Assembly (NCBI GenBank): GCA_016720855.1
Contig: JADKJU010000005.1
Location: 434,001 to 498,000 of the forward strand
Origin: Betaproteobacteria bacterium
GTDB taxonomy: Bacteria > Pseudomonadota > Gammaproteobacteria > Burkholderiales > Usitatibacteraceae
Direction: 5' to 3'
DNA: 64,000 nucleotides
The notes below the pieces were generated by a model. That model saw nothing but the letters and a program-made list of their open reading frames with translations, made no database searches and was not told where the DNA came from. Both the position numbers and the translations under genes were made by a program. This document shows, piece by piece, positions 41,305 to 50,172 of the stretch (position 1 is its first letter; every line of letters begins with the position of its first letter).

Positions 41305-42801
41305 ATGAACAGCGAACAGATCGATTTAGGTCAGCTTGAAAACCATCTTTGGGAGTCCGCCAACATCCTGCGCGGCCCGGTGGATGCGGCCGACTTCAAG
41401 ACCTACATCTTTCCGCTGCTGTTCTTCAAGCGCATCTGCGATGTCTGGGACGAGGAGTACCAGGAGATGGTCGACGAGACCGGCGACGAGCAGCTCGCTC
41501 GGTTTCCTGAGTCGCACCGGTTCCAGATCCCGGATGACTGCCACTGGAACGACGTGCGCGCCAAGGCCACGAACGTCGGCGCGGCGCTACAGCGCGCCAT
41601 GCGCGAGATCGAGAAAGCCAACCCCGACACGTTGTACGGCGTGTTCGGCGACGCGCAATGGTCCAACAAGGAACGCTTGTCCGACGCGCTTCTTAAGGAC
41701 CTGATCGAGCACTTCTCCAAGCTCCCCCTGGGTAATCAGAGCGTTGGCTCGGATTTGCTGGGCGACGCCTACGAGTACCTGATCAAGAAGTTTGCCGACG
41801 CCACCAACAAGAAGGCCGGCGAGTTCTACACGCCGCGCAGTGTGGTGCGGCTGATGATGGACATGCTCGATCCCAAGGAAGCCGAGACCATCTACGACCC
41901 GGCCTGTGGCACGGGCGGCATGTTGCTGGCCGCCGTGCAGCACGTCAAAGAGATGCACGGCGACGTCAAGCGGCTGTGGGGCAAGCTGTACGGGCAGGAG
42001 AAGAACCTCACCACTTCATCCATCGCGCGGATGAACCTGTTCCTCCACGGCATCGAGGACTTTCAGGTGGTGCGCGGCGACACGCTGCGCAACCCGGCCT
42101 TCTTCGAGGGCGACCGGCTCGCCACCTTCGACTGCGTGATCGCCAATCCGCCGTTCTCGCTGGAAAAGTGGGGCGAGGACCTGTGGTTGAACGACCCCTT
42201 CGGCCGCAACTTTGCCGGTCTGCCGCCCTCGTCCAGCGGTGACTTCGCCTGGGTGCAGCACATGGTCAAGTCTATGGCCGACGTCAGCGGCCGGATGGCC
42301 GTGGTGCTGCCCCAGGGCGCCCTGTTCCGCAAAGGCGTGGAAGGCAGCATCCGCCAGAAGCTGCTGGAAATGGATCTGGTCGAGGCTGTGATCGGGTTGG
42401 CGCCCAACCTTTTCTACGGCACCGGCCTCGCCGCGTGCATCTTGGTCCTGCGCAAGCGCAAGCCGGTCAAGCACAAGAAGAAGGTGCTGATTGCCGATGC
42501 CTCGGGCCTGTTCCGCCGGGGCCGCGCGCAGAACTATCTGGAACCCGAGCATGCCGCCGAGATCCTCGGTTGGTATCGCGGCTTTGCCGATGTGCAGGAC
42601 GCGGTCCGCTTGGTCAGCCTCGACGAGATCAAAGCCGAGGACTGGACGCTGAACATCTCGCGCTATGTCTTGCCACCACTGCAAGAAGACATCCCGCCGC
42701 TGCCCGACGCCATCGCGGCGTTCAAAGATGCGCTCACCCGTTGCCGCGAGGCCGAAGAACGGCTTGCGCAGGTCATGACTGAAGGGGGATGGCTGAAATG
42801 A
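41305..42801 (+). CDS. hsdM: Type I restriction-modification, methyltransferase subunit HsdM-1
   Basis: 498 aa. N-terminal helical HsdM domain (LENHLWESANILRGPVDAAD, FPLLFFKRICDVWDEEY), AdoMet site YDPACGTGGMLLAAV, and catalytic VIANPPFSLEKWG. NPPF is the adenine-N6 motif in the common type I group. It is first in a four-gene operon with overlapping genes and a normal length. It differs clearly from the next gene, also an HsdM, so one complex may contain both. Confidence 0.93.
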   Translation: MNSEQIDLGQLENHLWESANILRGPVDAADFKTYIFPLLFFKRICDVWDEEYQEMVDETGDEQLARFPESHRFQIPDDCHWNDVRAKATNVGAALQRAMREIEKANPDTLYGVFGDAQWSNKERLSDALLKDLIEHFSKLPLGNQSVGSDLLGDAYEYLIKKFADATNKKAGEFYTPRSVVRLMMDMLDPKEAETIYDPACGTGGMLLAAVQHVKEMHGDVKRLWGKLYGQEKNLTTSSIARMNLFLHGIEDFQVVRGDTLRNPAFFEGDRLATFDCVIANPPFSLEKWGEDLWLNDPFGRNFAGLPPSSSGDFAWVQHMVKSMADVSGRMAVVLPQGALFRKGVEGSIRQKLLEMDLVEAVIGLAPNLFYGTGLAACILVLRKRKPVKHKKKVLIADASGLFRRGRAQNYLEPEHAAEILGWYRGFADVQDAVRLVSLDEIKAEDWTLNISRYVLPPLQEDIPPLPDAIAAFKDALTRCREAEERLAQVMTEGGWLK

Positions 42802-44324
42802 GTCACCCAAGCAAACGCATCACCCAGCAAGAACTCGAAAGCTACCTCTGGGGCGCCGCCGTGCTGCTGCGCGGCCTGATCGACGCGGGTGACTACAAGC
42901 AGTTCATCTTCCCGCTGCTGTTCTACAAGCGCGTGTCGGATGTGTGGGAAGAGGAATACCAGGCGGCCCTGGCCAACTCGAAGGGCGACCTCTCTTATGC
43001 CCAGTTCGCCGAGAACCACCGCTTCCAGATCCCCCAAGGCGCTCACTGGAACGATGTGCGCCAGGCACCCAAGATCGTCGGCGCGGCCATCCAGAAGGCC
43101 ATGCGCGCTATTGAGACCGCCAACCCGGATTTGCTCGACGGCATCTTCGGCGACGCGCCCTGGACCAACCGCGAGCGCCTGCCCGACGAAACGCTGAAGA
43201 ACCTGATCGAGCATTTCTCCACCCAGACGCTGTCGGTGGCCAACGTGCCCGAGGACGAGCTCGGCAACGCCTATGAATACCTGATCAAGAAATTCGCGGA
43301 TGACTCCGGCCATACGGCTGCCGAGTTCTACACCAACCGCACCGTCGTCCACCTGATGACGCAACTGCTCGGCCCACAGGCCGGCGAGTCGATCTACGAC
43401 CCCACCTGCGGCACCGGCGGCATGCTGATCTCGGCGCTGGACGAAGTGAAGCGCTCGGGCGGCGAGTACCGCACGCTCAAGCTCTACGGGCAGGAGCGCA
43501 ATCTCATCACCTCATCCATCGCCCGCATGAACCTGTTCCTGCATGGCGTGGAGGACTTCGAGATCATCCGGGGCGACACCCTGGCCGATCCCAAGCACAT
43601 CGAGGGCGACCGCCTGCGCCAGTTCGACGTGATCCTGGCCAACCCGCCGTATTCCATCAAGCAGTGGAACCGCGAGGCCTGGAGCAGCGACAGGTGGGGC
43701 CGCAACTCCCTTGGCACGCCGCCGCAGGGCCGCGCCGATTACGCCTTCCAGCAGCACATCCTAACCAGCCTCACGGCCAAGGGGCGTAGTGCCGTGCTCT
43801 GGCCCCACGGCGTGCTGTTCCGCAACGAAGAGCAGGCCATGCGCGCCAAGATGGTCGAGCAGGACTGGGTGGAGGCCGTCATCGGCTTGGGGCCCAACCT
43901 GTTCTACAACTCCCCGATGGAGTCGTGCATCGTCATCTGCAACCGCAAGAAGACGGCTGCACGCAAGGGCAAGGTGATCTTCATCGACGCGGTGAACGAG
44001 GTTGCCCGCGAGCGCGCGCAGAGCTTCCTCAAGCCCGCGCACCAGCAGCGCATCCTGAGCGCTTACAAGACCTTTGCGGATGTACCCGGTTTCGCCAAGG
44101 TCGCCACCCTGGCCGAAATCGGCGCCAATGCGGGCAACCTCTCGATCGCGCTGTACGTGAAGCGCGTTGCCGCCGCCATCGCCACCGACAGCAATGGCAA
44201 CGCGGTATCGCTGCGCTCCGCCTGGGATCAATGGCAAACCGATGGCCGTGCCTTCTGGCAACAGATGGACGCGCTGGTGGAAACGCTGGATGGATTGATT
44301 ACGGAGGACATCGAGCGTGTCTGA
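42798..44324 (+). CDS. hsdM: Type I restriction-modification, methyltransferase subunit HsdM-2
   Basis: 508 aa from ATG 42798 overlapping the first hsdM stop (ATGA), with AGGGGG upstream. Same architecture as HsdM-1: LESYLWGAAVLLRGLIDAGD, EFYTNRTVVHLMTQLLGPQA, AdoMet site YDPTCGTGGMLISAL, catalytic ILANPPYSIKQWN. The catalytic motif is NPPY instead of NPPF. Both active sites look intact, so neither is an obvious pseudo-subunit. Tandem divergent HsdM genes in one hsd operon are uncommon. Confidence 0.92.
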   Translation: MSHPSKRITQQELESYLWGAAVLLRGLIDAGDYKQFIFPLLFYKRVSDVWEEEYQAALANSKGDLSYAQFAENHRFQIPQGAHWNDVRQAPKIVGAAIQKAMRAIETANPDLLDGIFGDAPWTNRERLPDETLKNLIEHFSTQTLSVANVPEDELGNAYEYLIKKFADDSGHTAAEFYTNRTVVHLMTQLLGPQAGESIYDPTCGTGGMLISALDEVKRSGGEYRTLKLYGQERNLITSSIARMNLFLHGVEDFEIIRGDTLADPKHIEGDRLRQFDVILANPPYSIKQWNREAWSSDRWGRNSLGTPPQGRADYAFQQHILTSLTAKGRSAVLWPHGVLFRNEEQAMRAKMVEQDWVEAVIGLGPNLFYNSPMESCIVICNRKKTAARKGKVIFIDAVNEVARERAQSFLKPAHQQRILSAYKTFADVPGFAKVATLAEIGANAGNLSIALYVKRVAAAIATDSNGNAVSLRSAWDQWQTDGRAFWQQMDALVETLDGLITEDIERV

Positions 44325-45450
44325 CAAGAACAAACAAATCCTGAAGCCCGGCTGGCGTCGAGTGAAATTCGGCGACGTGGTGCGCCTCTCGAAAGCCCGC
44401 AGCCAGGAGCCGCTGACCGATGGCTTTGATCGCTACGTTGGTCTGGAACACCTCGAGCCAGGCGATCTGCGCATCCGCCGTTGGGGAAACGTCGCTGACG
44501 GCGTGACTTTCACCAGCGTGTTTCAACCCGGGCAGGTGCTGTTCGGCAAGCGCCGCGCTTACCAGCGCAAGGTGGCCGTGGCGGATTTCGCCGGCGTGTG
44601 TTCCGGTGACATCTATGTGTTGGAGACCAAGGACGCGCTGGTCTTGCTGCCGGAGTTGCTGCCATTCATTTGCCAGACCGACGCCTTCTTCGATCACGCG
44701 GTGGGCACATCGGCTGGCTCGCTGAGCCCGCGTACCAACTGGACGAGCTTGGCGGGTTTCGAGTTTGCTTTGCCGGCGATGAAAGAGCAGCGGCGGACGT
44801 TGGCTCTTCTCAGTGCCGGACTGAGCACCGTTGACGAGCTGCGGTCCGCCATCGATGCGCTGCCGATACTTCGACGTTCGATGGAGACGCGTCTGCTATC
44901 GATGGACGGCGTGCCGAAACAGAAAGTCGGTGATATCGCCAAGTTCACGAGCGGTCGAGGTATTCGGGTTTCAGACTTACCCAAAGCTCCGTCGGATATG
45001 AACCCGGTTCCTGTTCATGGGGGCAACGGAATCTCTGGGTACACGGATATCGTCATGGATGGCACATCTGAGCCGACCGTTGTCATTGGTCGGGTTGGAC
45101 AATTTTGCGGTGTCACGTCAATGACGGCCGGGCCTTGCTGGATAACTGACAACGCGCTCTATCCAGCGAAGATGAGCCCAGACATCCAACCAGAGTTCCT
45201 GGCCATTTGTTTACGTGCTTCAAATCTCAATCGGAGCAAGCTGGGCGAATACCTTCCACTGATCACACAAGAAGTTGTACACAAGATTGAGATTCCGGTT
45301 CCGGCCCTATCAGACCAATCTGTTGCGATTACGGAGTTTGCACAGATTGGGGTCGCGGAGACATCCCTAATGAGCCGGCTATCCAGCACGCGCTCTCTTG
45401 TGATGCAGGTGGCGATTCAGATGGTTGAAGGGAGCTCAGATGGCATTTAA
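44317..45450 (+). CDS. hsdS: Type I restriction-modification, specificity subunit HsdS
   Basis: 377 aa from a GTG at 44317 with GGAGG 9 bp upstream; overlaps hsdM-2 by 8 bp. Two target-recognition halves: GWRRVKFGDVVRLSKARSQE...GTSAGSLSPRTNWTSLAGFE, then QKVGDIAKFTSGRGIRVSDL...KIEIPVPALSDQ. The second half is preceded by a conserved helical spacer (TLALLSAGLSTVDELRSAID). It sets the bipartite recognition sequence, which cannot be read from the protein here. Lower GC in the second half suggests domain swapping. Confidence 0.9.
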   Translation: MSDKNKQILKPGWRRVKFGDVVRLSKARSQEPLTDGFDRYVGLEHLEPGDLRIRRWGNVADGVTFTSVFQPGQVLFGKRRAYQRKVAVADFAGVCSGDIYVLETKDALVLLPELLPFICQTDAFFDHAVGTSAGSLSPRTNWTSLAGFEFALPAMKEQRRTLALLSAGLSTVDELRSAIDALPILRRSMETRLLSMDGVPKQKVGDIAKFTSGRGIRVSDLPKAPSDMNPVPVHGGNGISGYTDIVMDGTSEPTVVIGRVGQFCGVTSMTAGPCWITDNALYPAKMSPDIQPEFLAICLRASNLNRSKLGEYLPLITQEVVHKIEIPVPALSDQSVAITEFAQIGVAETSLMSRLSSTRSLVMQVAIQMVEGSSDGI

Positions 45451-48424
45451 CGAATCCAACACCGTCGAGGCCTACGTCCGCGACCTGCTCGCTGGCCCCA
45501 TCAAGGCGACACCACCGAACACCGTACAGGAACCCCTGCCCAGCTACGGCCCCAGCCCCAAAGGCATCGGCTGGCGCTACGCTGCTCCGGCTGACGTACC
45601 GCGCCAGATCCAGGAAGTCCTGGTCGAGCCCTGGCTGCGGGATGCGCTGATCCGTCTGAACCCCGAGATCGCCGCCCAGCCCGACCGCGCCGACGAGGTG
45701 CTCTACAAGCTGCGCGCCATCGTGCTGTCGGTGCGCTCGGATGGCCTGATCCGCGCCAACGAGGAAATGACCGCCTGGATGCGCGGCGAGCGCTCCATGC
45801 CCTTCGGCCCCAACAACGAGCATGTGCCGGTGCGGTTGATCGACCTGGATGACCTGGCGCAGAACCAGTACATCGTCACCCAGCAGTACACCTACCGCGC
45901 AGGCCCCACCGAGCGCCGGGCCGATCTGGTGCTGCTGGTCAACGGTCTGCCGCTGGTGCTGATCGAGGCCAAGACGCCGGTCAAGAAGTGCATCAGCTGG
46001 GTCGACGGCGCGGTACAGGTGCACGACGACTACGAGAAGTTCGTGCCCGAGCTGTTCATCTGCAATGTGTTCTCGGTGGCCACCGAGGGCAAGGCCTACC
46101 ACTACGGGTCGATTGGCCTCCCGGTCAAGGATTGGGGACCGTGGCATCTGGACGATAGCGATACGCAGCACCACCCACTGAAGTCCCTCAAGCTGTCGGC
46201 CGAGAGCATGCTGCGCCCACATGTGGTGCTGGACATCCTCGGCAGCTTCAACCTGTTCGCCACCGACAAGAAGAAGCGCCGCATCAAGATCATCTGCCGC
46301 TACCAGCAGTACGAGGCGGCCAACAAGATCGTCGAGCGCGTGCTGGCAGGCTATCCCAGGAAGGGCCTGATCTGGCACTTCCAGGGCTCGGGCAAGTCGC
46401 TGCTGATGGTGTTCGCCGCGCAGAAGCTGCGCATGCATGCCAGTCTGAAGAACCCCACGGTGCTGATCGTGGTGGACCGCATCGACCTGGACACCCAGAT
46501 CACCGGCACCTTCACCGGCGCCGACATCCCGAACCTGGAGAAGGCCGACAGCCGCGAGAAGCTGCAGCAACTGCTGGCGCAGGACGTGCGCAAGATCATC
46601 ATCACGACGATCTTCAAGTTCGGCGAGGCCAGTGGTGCGCTGAACGAGCGCAGCAACATCATCGCGCTGGTGGACGAAGCCCACCGCACGCAGGAAGGCG
46701 ACCTGGGCCGCAAGATGCGCGAGGCCCTGCCCAACGCATTCCTGTTCGGCCTGACCGGTACGCCGATCAACCGAGTCGACCGCAACACCTTCTACGCCTT
46801 CGGTGCCGACGAGGACGCGAAGGGCTACATGAGCCGCTACGGCTTCGAGGAATCAATCCGCGACGGCGCCACTCTGAAGCTGCACTTCGAGCCGCGCCTG
46901 ATCGACCTGCACATCGACAAGGCCGCGTTGGACACCGCCTACAAAGATCTTACCGGCGGCCTGTCAGACCTGGACAAGGACAACCTGGCCAAAACCGCTG
47001 CCAAGATGGCTGTACTGGTGAAGACGCCCGAGCGCATTCGCAAGGTGTGCGAGGATATCGTCCAGCACTACCAGAGCAAGGTGGAGCCCAACGGTTTCAA
47101 GGGTCAGATCGTCACGTTCGACCGGGAGTCGTGCCTGCTGTTCAAGGTCGAGCTAGACAAGCTGCTGCCGCCCGAGGCCACGGACATCGTGATGTCGGTA
47201 CAGGCGTCCGACAAGAAGGAGCACCCGGAGTACGCACACTACGACCGCACACGCGATGAAGAGGAAAGGCTGCTTGACCGCTTCCGCGACCCGGCCGACC
47301 CGCTGAAGCTGATCATCGTCACGGCCAAGCTGCTGACGGGCTTCGACGCGCCCATCCTGCAGGCAATGTACTTGGACAAGCCTCTGCGGGACCACACGCT
47401 GCTGCAGGCCATCTGCCGGGTGAACCGCACCTACTCCGAGCAAAAGACCCACGGCTTGATCGTGGACTACCTCGGCATCTTCGATGACGTGGCGGCCGCG
47501 CTGGAGTTCGACGACCAGAGCGTCAAGCAGGTGGTCAGCAACATACAGGAGCTGAAAGACAAGCTGCCCGAAGCCATGCAGAAGTGCCTGGCCTTCTTTG
47601 CGGGCTGCGACCGCAGCTTGCAGGGATATGAGGGCCTGATTGCTGCGCAGCAGTGCCTGCCCAACAACGAGGTGCGCGACAACTTCGCCGCCGAGTACAG
47701 CGTGCTTAACAAGATCTGGGAGGCACTCTCGCCGGACACCGTTCTAGGTCCCTTCGAGAAGGACTACAAATGGCTGTCGCAGGTGTACCAGTCGGTGCAG
47801 CCGTCCAGCGGCCACGGCAAGCTGATCTGGCATTCGCTGGGCGCCAAGACCATCGAGCTGATCCATCAGAACGTGCATGTCGATGCCGTGCGGGATGATC
47901 TCGACACCTTGGTGCTGGACGCCGATCTGCTGGAGGCAGTGCTCTCGAACCCCGATCCGAAGAAAGCCAAGGAAATCGAGATCAAGCTCAAGCGCCGGCT
48001 GCGCGGGCACGGCGGCAACCCCAAGTTCAAGAAGCTGTCAGAAAGGCTCGATGCGCTGAAGGACCGCTTCGAGTCCGGTCAGATCAACAGCGTCGAGTTT
48101 CTGAAGCAGTTGCTGGAGATCGCCAAGGAGACGCTGCAGGCCGAGAAAGAGGTCCCGCTCGAAGAAGACGAGGACCGCGGCAAGGCGGCGCTGACTGAGC
48201 TGTTCAACGAGGTCAAGACGGCAGAGACGCCAATCTTGGTTGAACGCGTGGTCGCGGATATCGACGAGATCGTGCGCCTGGTCCGCTTCCCGGGCTGGCA
48301 AGGCACACAGGCCGGCGAGCGCGAGGTCAAGAAAGCGCTGCGCAAGGCACTCTTCAAATACAAGCTGCACGCTGACGAGGAGTTGTTCGAGAAGGCGTAC
48401 AGCTACATCCGGCAGTATTACTGA
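45440..48424 (+). CDS. hsdR: Type I restriction-modification, endonuclease/translocase subunit HsdR
   Basis: 994 aa from ATG 45440 with GGGAG 6 bp upstream, overlapping hsdS. N-terminal nuclease: RADLVLLVNGLPLVLIEAKT (D...ExK). Motor: HFQGSGKSLLMVFAAQKL (P-loop), LVDEAHRTQEGDLG (DEAH), GLTGTPINR, then TAKLLTGFDAPILQAMYLDK and LQAICRVNRTY. The C-terminal helical region (residues about 830-990) docks on the methylase. All key motifs are present, so the system looks functional. Confidence 0.94.
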   Translation: MAFNESNTVEAYVRDLLAGPIKATPPNTVQEPLPSYGPSPKGIGWRYAAPADVPRQIQEVLVEPWLRDALIRLNPEIAAQPDRADEVLYKLRAIVLSVRSDGLIRANEEMTAWMRGERSMPFGPNNEHVPVRLIDLDDLAQNQYIVTQQYTYRAGPTERRADLVLLVNGLPLVLIEAKTPVKKCISWVDGAVQVHDDYEKFVPELFICNVFSVATEGKAYHYGSIGLPVKDWGPWHLDDSDTQHHPLKSLKLSAESMLRPHVVLDILGSFNLFATDKKKRRIKIICRYQQYEAANKIVERVLAGYPRKGLIWHFQGSGKSLLMVFAAQKLRMHASLKNPTVLIVVDRIDLDTQITGTFTGADIPNLEKADSREKLQQLLAQDVRKIIITTIFKFGEASGALNERSNIIALVDEAHRTQEGDLGRKMREALPNAFLFGLTGTPINRVDRNTFYAFGADEDAKGYMSRYGFEESIRDGATLKLHFEPRLIDLHIDKAALDTAYKDLTGGLSDLDKDNLAKTAAKMAVLVKTPERIRKVCEDIVQHYQSKVEPNGFKGQIVTFDRESCLLFKVELDKLLPPEATDIVMSVQASDKKEHPEYAHYDRTRDEEERLLDRFRDPADPLKLIIVTAKLLTGFDAPILQAMYLDKPLRDHTLLQAICRVNRTYSEQKTHGLIVDYLGIFDDVAAALEFDDQSVKQVVSNIQELKDKLPEAMQKCLAFFAGCDRSLQGYEGLIAAQQCLPNNEVRDNFAAEYSVLNKIWEALSPDTVLGPFEKDYKWLSQVYQSVQPSSGHGKLIWHSLGAKTIELIHQNVHVDAVRDDLDTLVLDADLLEAVLSNPDPKKAKEIEIKLKRRLRGHGGNPKFKKLSERLDALKDRFESGQINSVEFLKQLLEIAKETLQAEKEVPLEEDEDRGKAALTELFNEVKTAETPILVERVVADIDEIVRLVRFPGWQGTQAGEREVKKALRKALFKYKLHADEELFEKAYSYIRQYY

Positions 48425-48451
48425 GGCGCGGCGCGAACCATCTTGACTTCC

Positions 48452-49582
48452 ATGATCGACGACATTCTTAAGCAGCAACGGCAATTGGAGGACATGATTG
48501 GTGGCGACGCTACGATGCGGGAAGTCCTGCGGCAGGCAAATTCCACTCAAGCCCTGTACCACCAACTCGTTCTTTCCAGCTCGTTCGCTCGCACCTTCGC
48601 CGACGCACATCTCGGCTCCACCACGGCGCGGATTTTCATCAAGCAAATGGAAGAACATTCCGCCGCAGCGCGTCTCGCGGCGGGCTACGACCACGGCACG
48701 TCCGAAGCTGTCAGGTCTCTCGCGGCGGGCTACGGCGAGTCGGGAGTTGGTAGGTCGCTCACGCAGTGGCAAGAGCTTGTCGGGAGTACCGCGCTCGCCA
48801 ACGTGCTGATGAGCATCGACAGGAGCGCACTTTGTTTCGCCCAACAGGCAAAGGAATGGTCGGGTGCCTCAGCCTTGGCCAAGGAACTGGACAAAACGCG
48901 GCAGATGATGCTGCAACCCGAATGGGCATTCTTGACTGGCTCCGCAGCTAGGGCCGCTCAGGAGCAACTACTCGGGCTTTACGACACGCAATCGGTCTAT
49001 CAGCAGCTCCTCAAACAGATGGAGTATTTCGCGGCATCGGACGCGACTCCGCCCGATGAGGAGGCGGAAAGCTATTTCCAAGTCATTAAGGGCTACCTGG
49101 CCAACGCTTTCAAGGGCGTCACACATATCAGCCCTGGGGAATGGTTCGCCATAGTCCATCTTCTGTTCGGCGTAATGATGGAAATACATATGCTCCATGC
49201 GCTTCAGGCGGTCCAGGGTCAGCTCTCTGAGGCGAAAACCAAAGTCTCAACGCTGGAAGACCGTGAGAAACACACGGCGGCAGTGGTCGATGCACTCACC
49301 GCCAAGCTGGACGCCTTGATGGAGGAGATAGCTGAACAGAAGGAGGCTTCTCAGTCGGTAAAATGGGCGGCCCGAGGAAACCTCGTCGTCGTTCGCGCGC
49401 GGCTGCAGAGTGGCCCCAAAGTTATCGGCGCGCTACTTCCCTTCCAAGTCGTGACGCAGATCGGTCACGAAGGAAAATGGATTCAGGTTGAATTTCAAGA
49501 TCACAAATCGGGTGTCGCGCGTCAGGGATGGGTGATGAAAAAGCATCTTGAGCGCATCACACCCACAAGGCGGCCCCGCTAG
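48452..49582 (+). CDS. Unknown coiled-coil / membrane / SH3-like protein after hsdR
   Basis: 376 aa from ATG 48452. Residues about 1-200 are helical and Gln/Ala-rich (ILKQQRQLEDMIGG, IFIKQMEEHSAAARLAAGY). A hydrophobic helix lies at about 232-250 (WFAIVHLLFGVMMEIHML), followed by a coiled coil (VQGQLSEAKTKVSTLEDREK). The C-terminal 65 residues (LVVVRARLQSGPKVIGALLP, WVMKKHLERI) look like a bacterial SH3 domain. It is 27 bp after hsdR with no terminator between, so it may be co-expressed with the restriction system. I do not recognise the family. Confidence 0.75.
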   Translation: MIDDILKQQRQLEDMIGGDATMREVLRQANSTQALYHQLVLSSSFARTFADAHLGSTTARIFIKQMEEHSAAARLAAGYDHGTSEAVRSLAAGYGESGVGRSLTQWQELVGSTALANVLMSIDRSALCFAQQAKEWSGASALAKELDKTRQMMLQPEWAFLTGSAARAAQEQLLGLYDTQSVYQQLLKQMEYFAASDATPPDEEAESYFQVIKGYLANAFKGVTHISPGEWFAIVHLLFGVMMEIHMLHALQAVQGQLSEAKTKVSTLEDREKHTAAVVDALTAKLDALMEEIAEQKEASQSVKWAARGNLVVVRARLQSGPKVIGALLPFQVVTQIGHEGKWIQVEFQDHKSGVARQGWVMKKHLERITPTRRPR

Positions 49583-49952
49583 CTAGAGCGCGCGCGGCGT
49601 ACGTGTCGCAGACCTTGAGGCTCCCGGTGTTGAAGCCAGTGCGGAACTATCGGACCCGCTGTCGCCTGTCGAGGAGAGCAAACGTGCGGATGGCAGTGGA
49701 CATGGTGTTTTCGACGCATGCGCGGGACGGTCAAACCTCTTGACCGAATAGACAAATCCCGTAATTGTTTGGTTTAACTAGACTTTTCGGCGTTCCCGTC
49801 GTGCCACCCAGACGCGGCACGAAGGCGCGACGATACGAAAGGCACAAGCTCTGAACAGCCCACAACAAGTCAGGAGCTTTGGAGAATTTGGCCCGCTGAG
49901 ACCGGGTTTCTGGACTGTGGCGGAACCGCGCAGTCAGGAGGTAGACGCAAAA
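49583..49952. other. Island edge before tRNA-Ser, no gene supported
   Basis: About 370 bp. A leftward 85-codon open frame is present, but it runs through the terminator and has no ribosome site. GGTCAA/TTGACC (49729-49745) is a short inverted repeat. No copy of the tRNA 3' end was found here, so an att duplication is not shown. Confidence 0.5.
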
Positions 49953-49973
49953 AACCCCGCGTAGCGCGGGGTT
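49953..49973 (-). terminator. Terminator of tRNA-Ser(GCT)
   Basis: AACCCCGCG-TAG-CGCGGGGTT: 9-bp stem, 3-base loop. On the minus strand it is followed by TTTTT, so it ends leftward transcripts from the tRNA gene. Confidence 0.85.
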
Positions 49974-50018
49974 CTGTGCGACTTCCAATCGTCGAGAGAC
50001 TTTTGGAAATCAGGATTC

Positions 50019-50112
50019 TGGCGGAGAGAGAGGGATTCGAACCCTCGATGCAGGTTTAAGCCCACATAACGCCTTAGCAGGGCGCCACCTTCGGCCACTC
50101 GGTCATCTCTCC
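50019..50112 (-). tRNA. tRNA-Ser (anticodon GCT)
   Basis: Minus strand from 50112: acceptor GGAGAGA pairing with TCTCTCC at the 3' end, encoded CCA at 50021-50019, T-loop GGGTTCGAATCCC, anticodon stem-loop CCCTGCTAAGG with anticodon GCT, and the long variable arm expected for serine tRNA. Its 3' end faces the defence island, the usual side for integrative elements. Confidence 0.96.
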
Positions 50113-50172
50113 GGGAAGGCGAATTTTACATGGTCGGGGCAGGTTTTGGGGGCGGTTCTCCGGAACCGGCCG

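Noticed and set aside
49731..49988. Leftward 85-codon open frame at the island edge
   Set aside because: It runs through the tRNA terminator hairpin, has no ribosome site and no recognisable protein character.
49583..50018. Attachment-site duplicate of tRNA-Ser
   Set aside because: No copy of the tRNA 3' sequence was found on the island side within this window.
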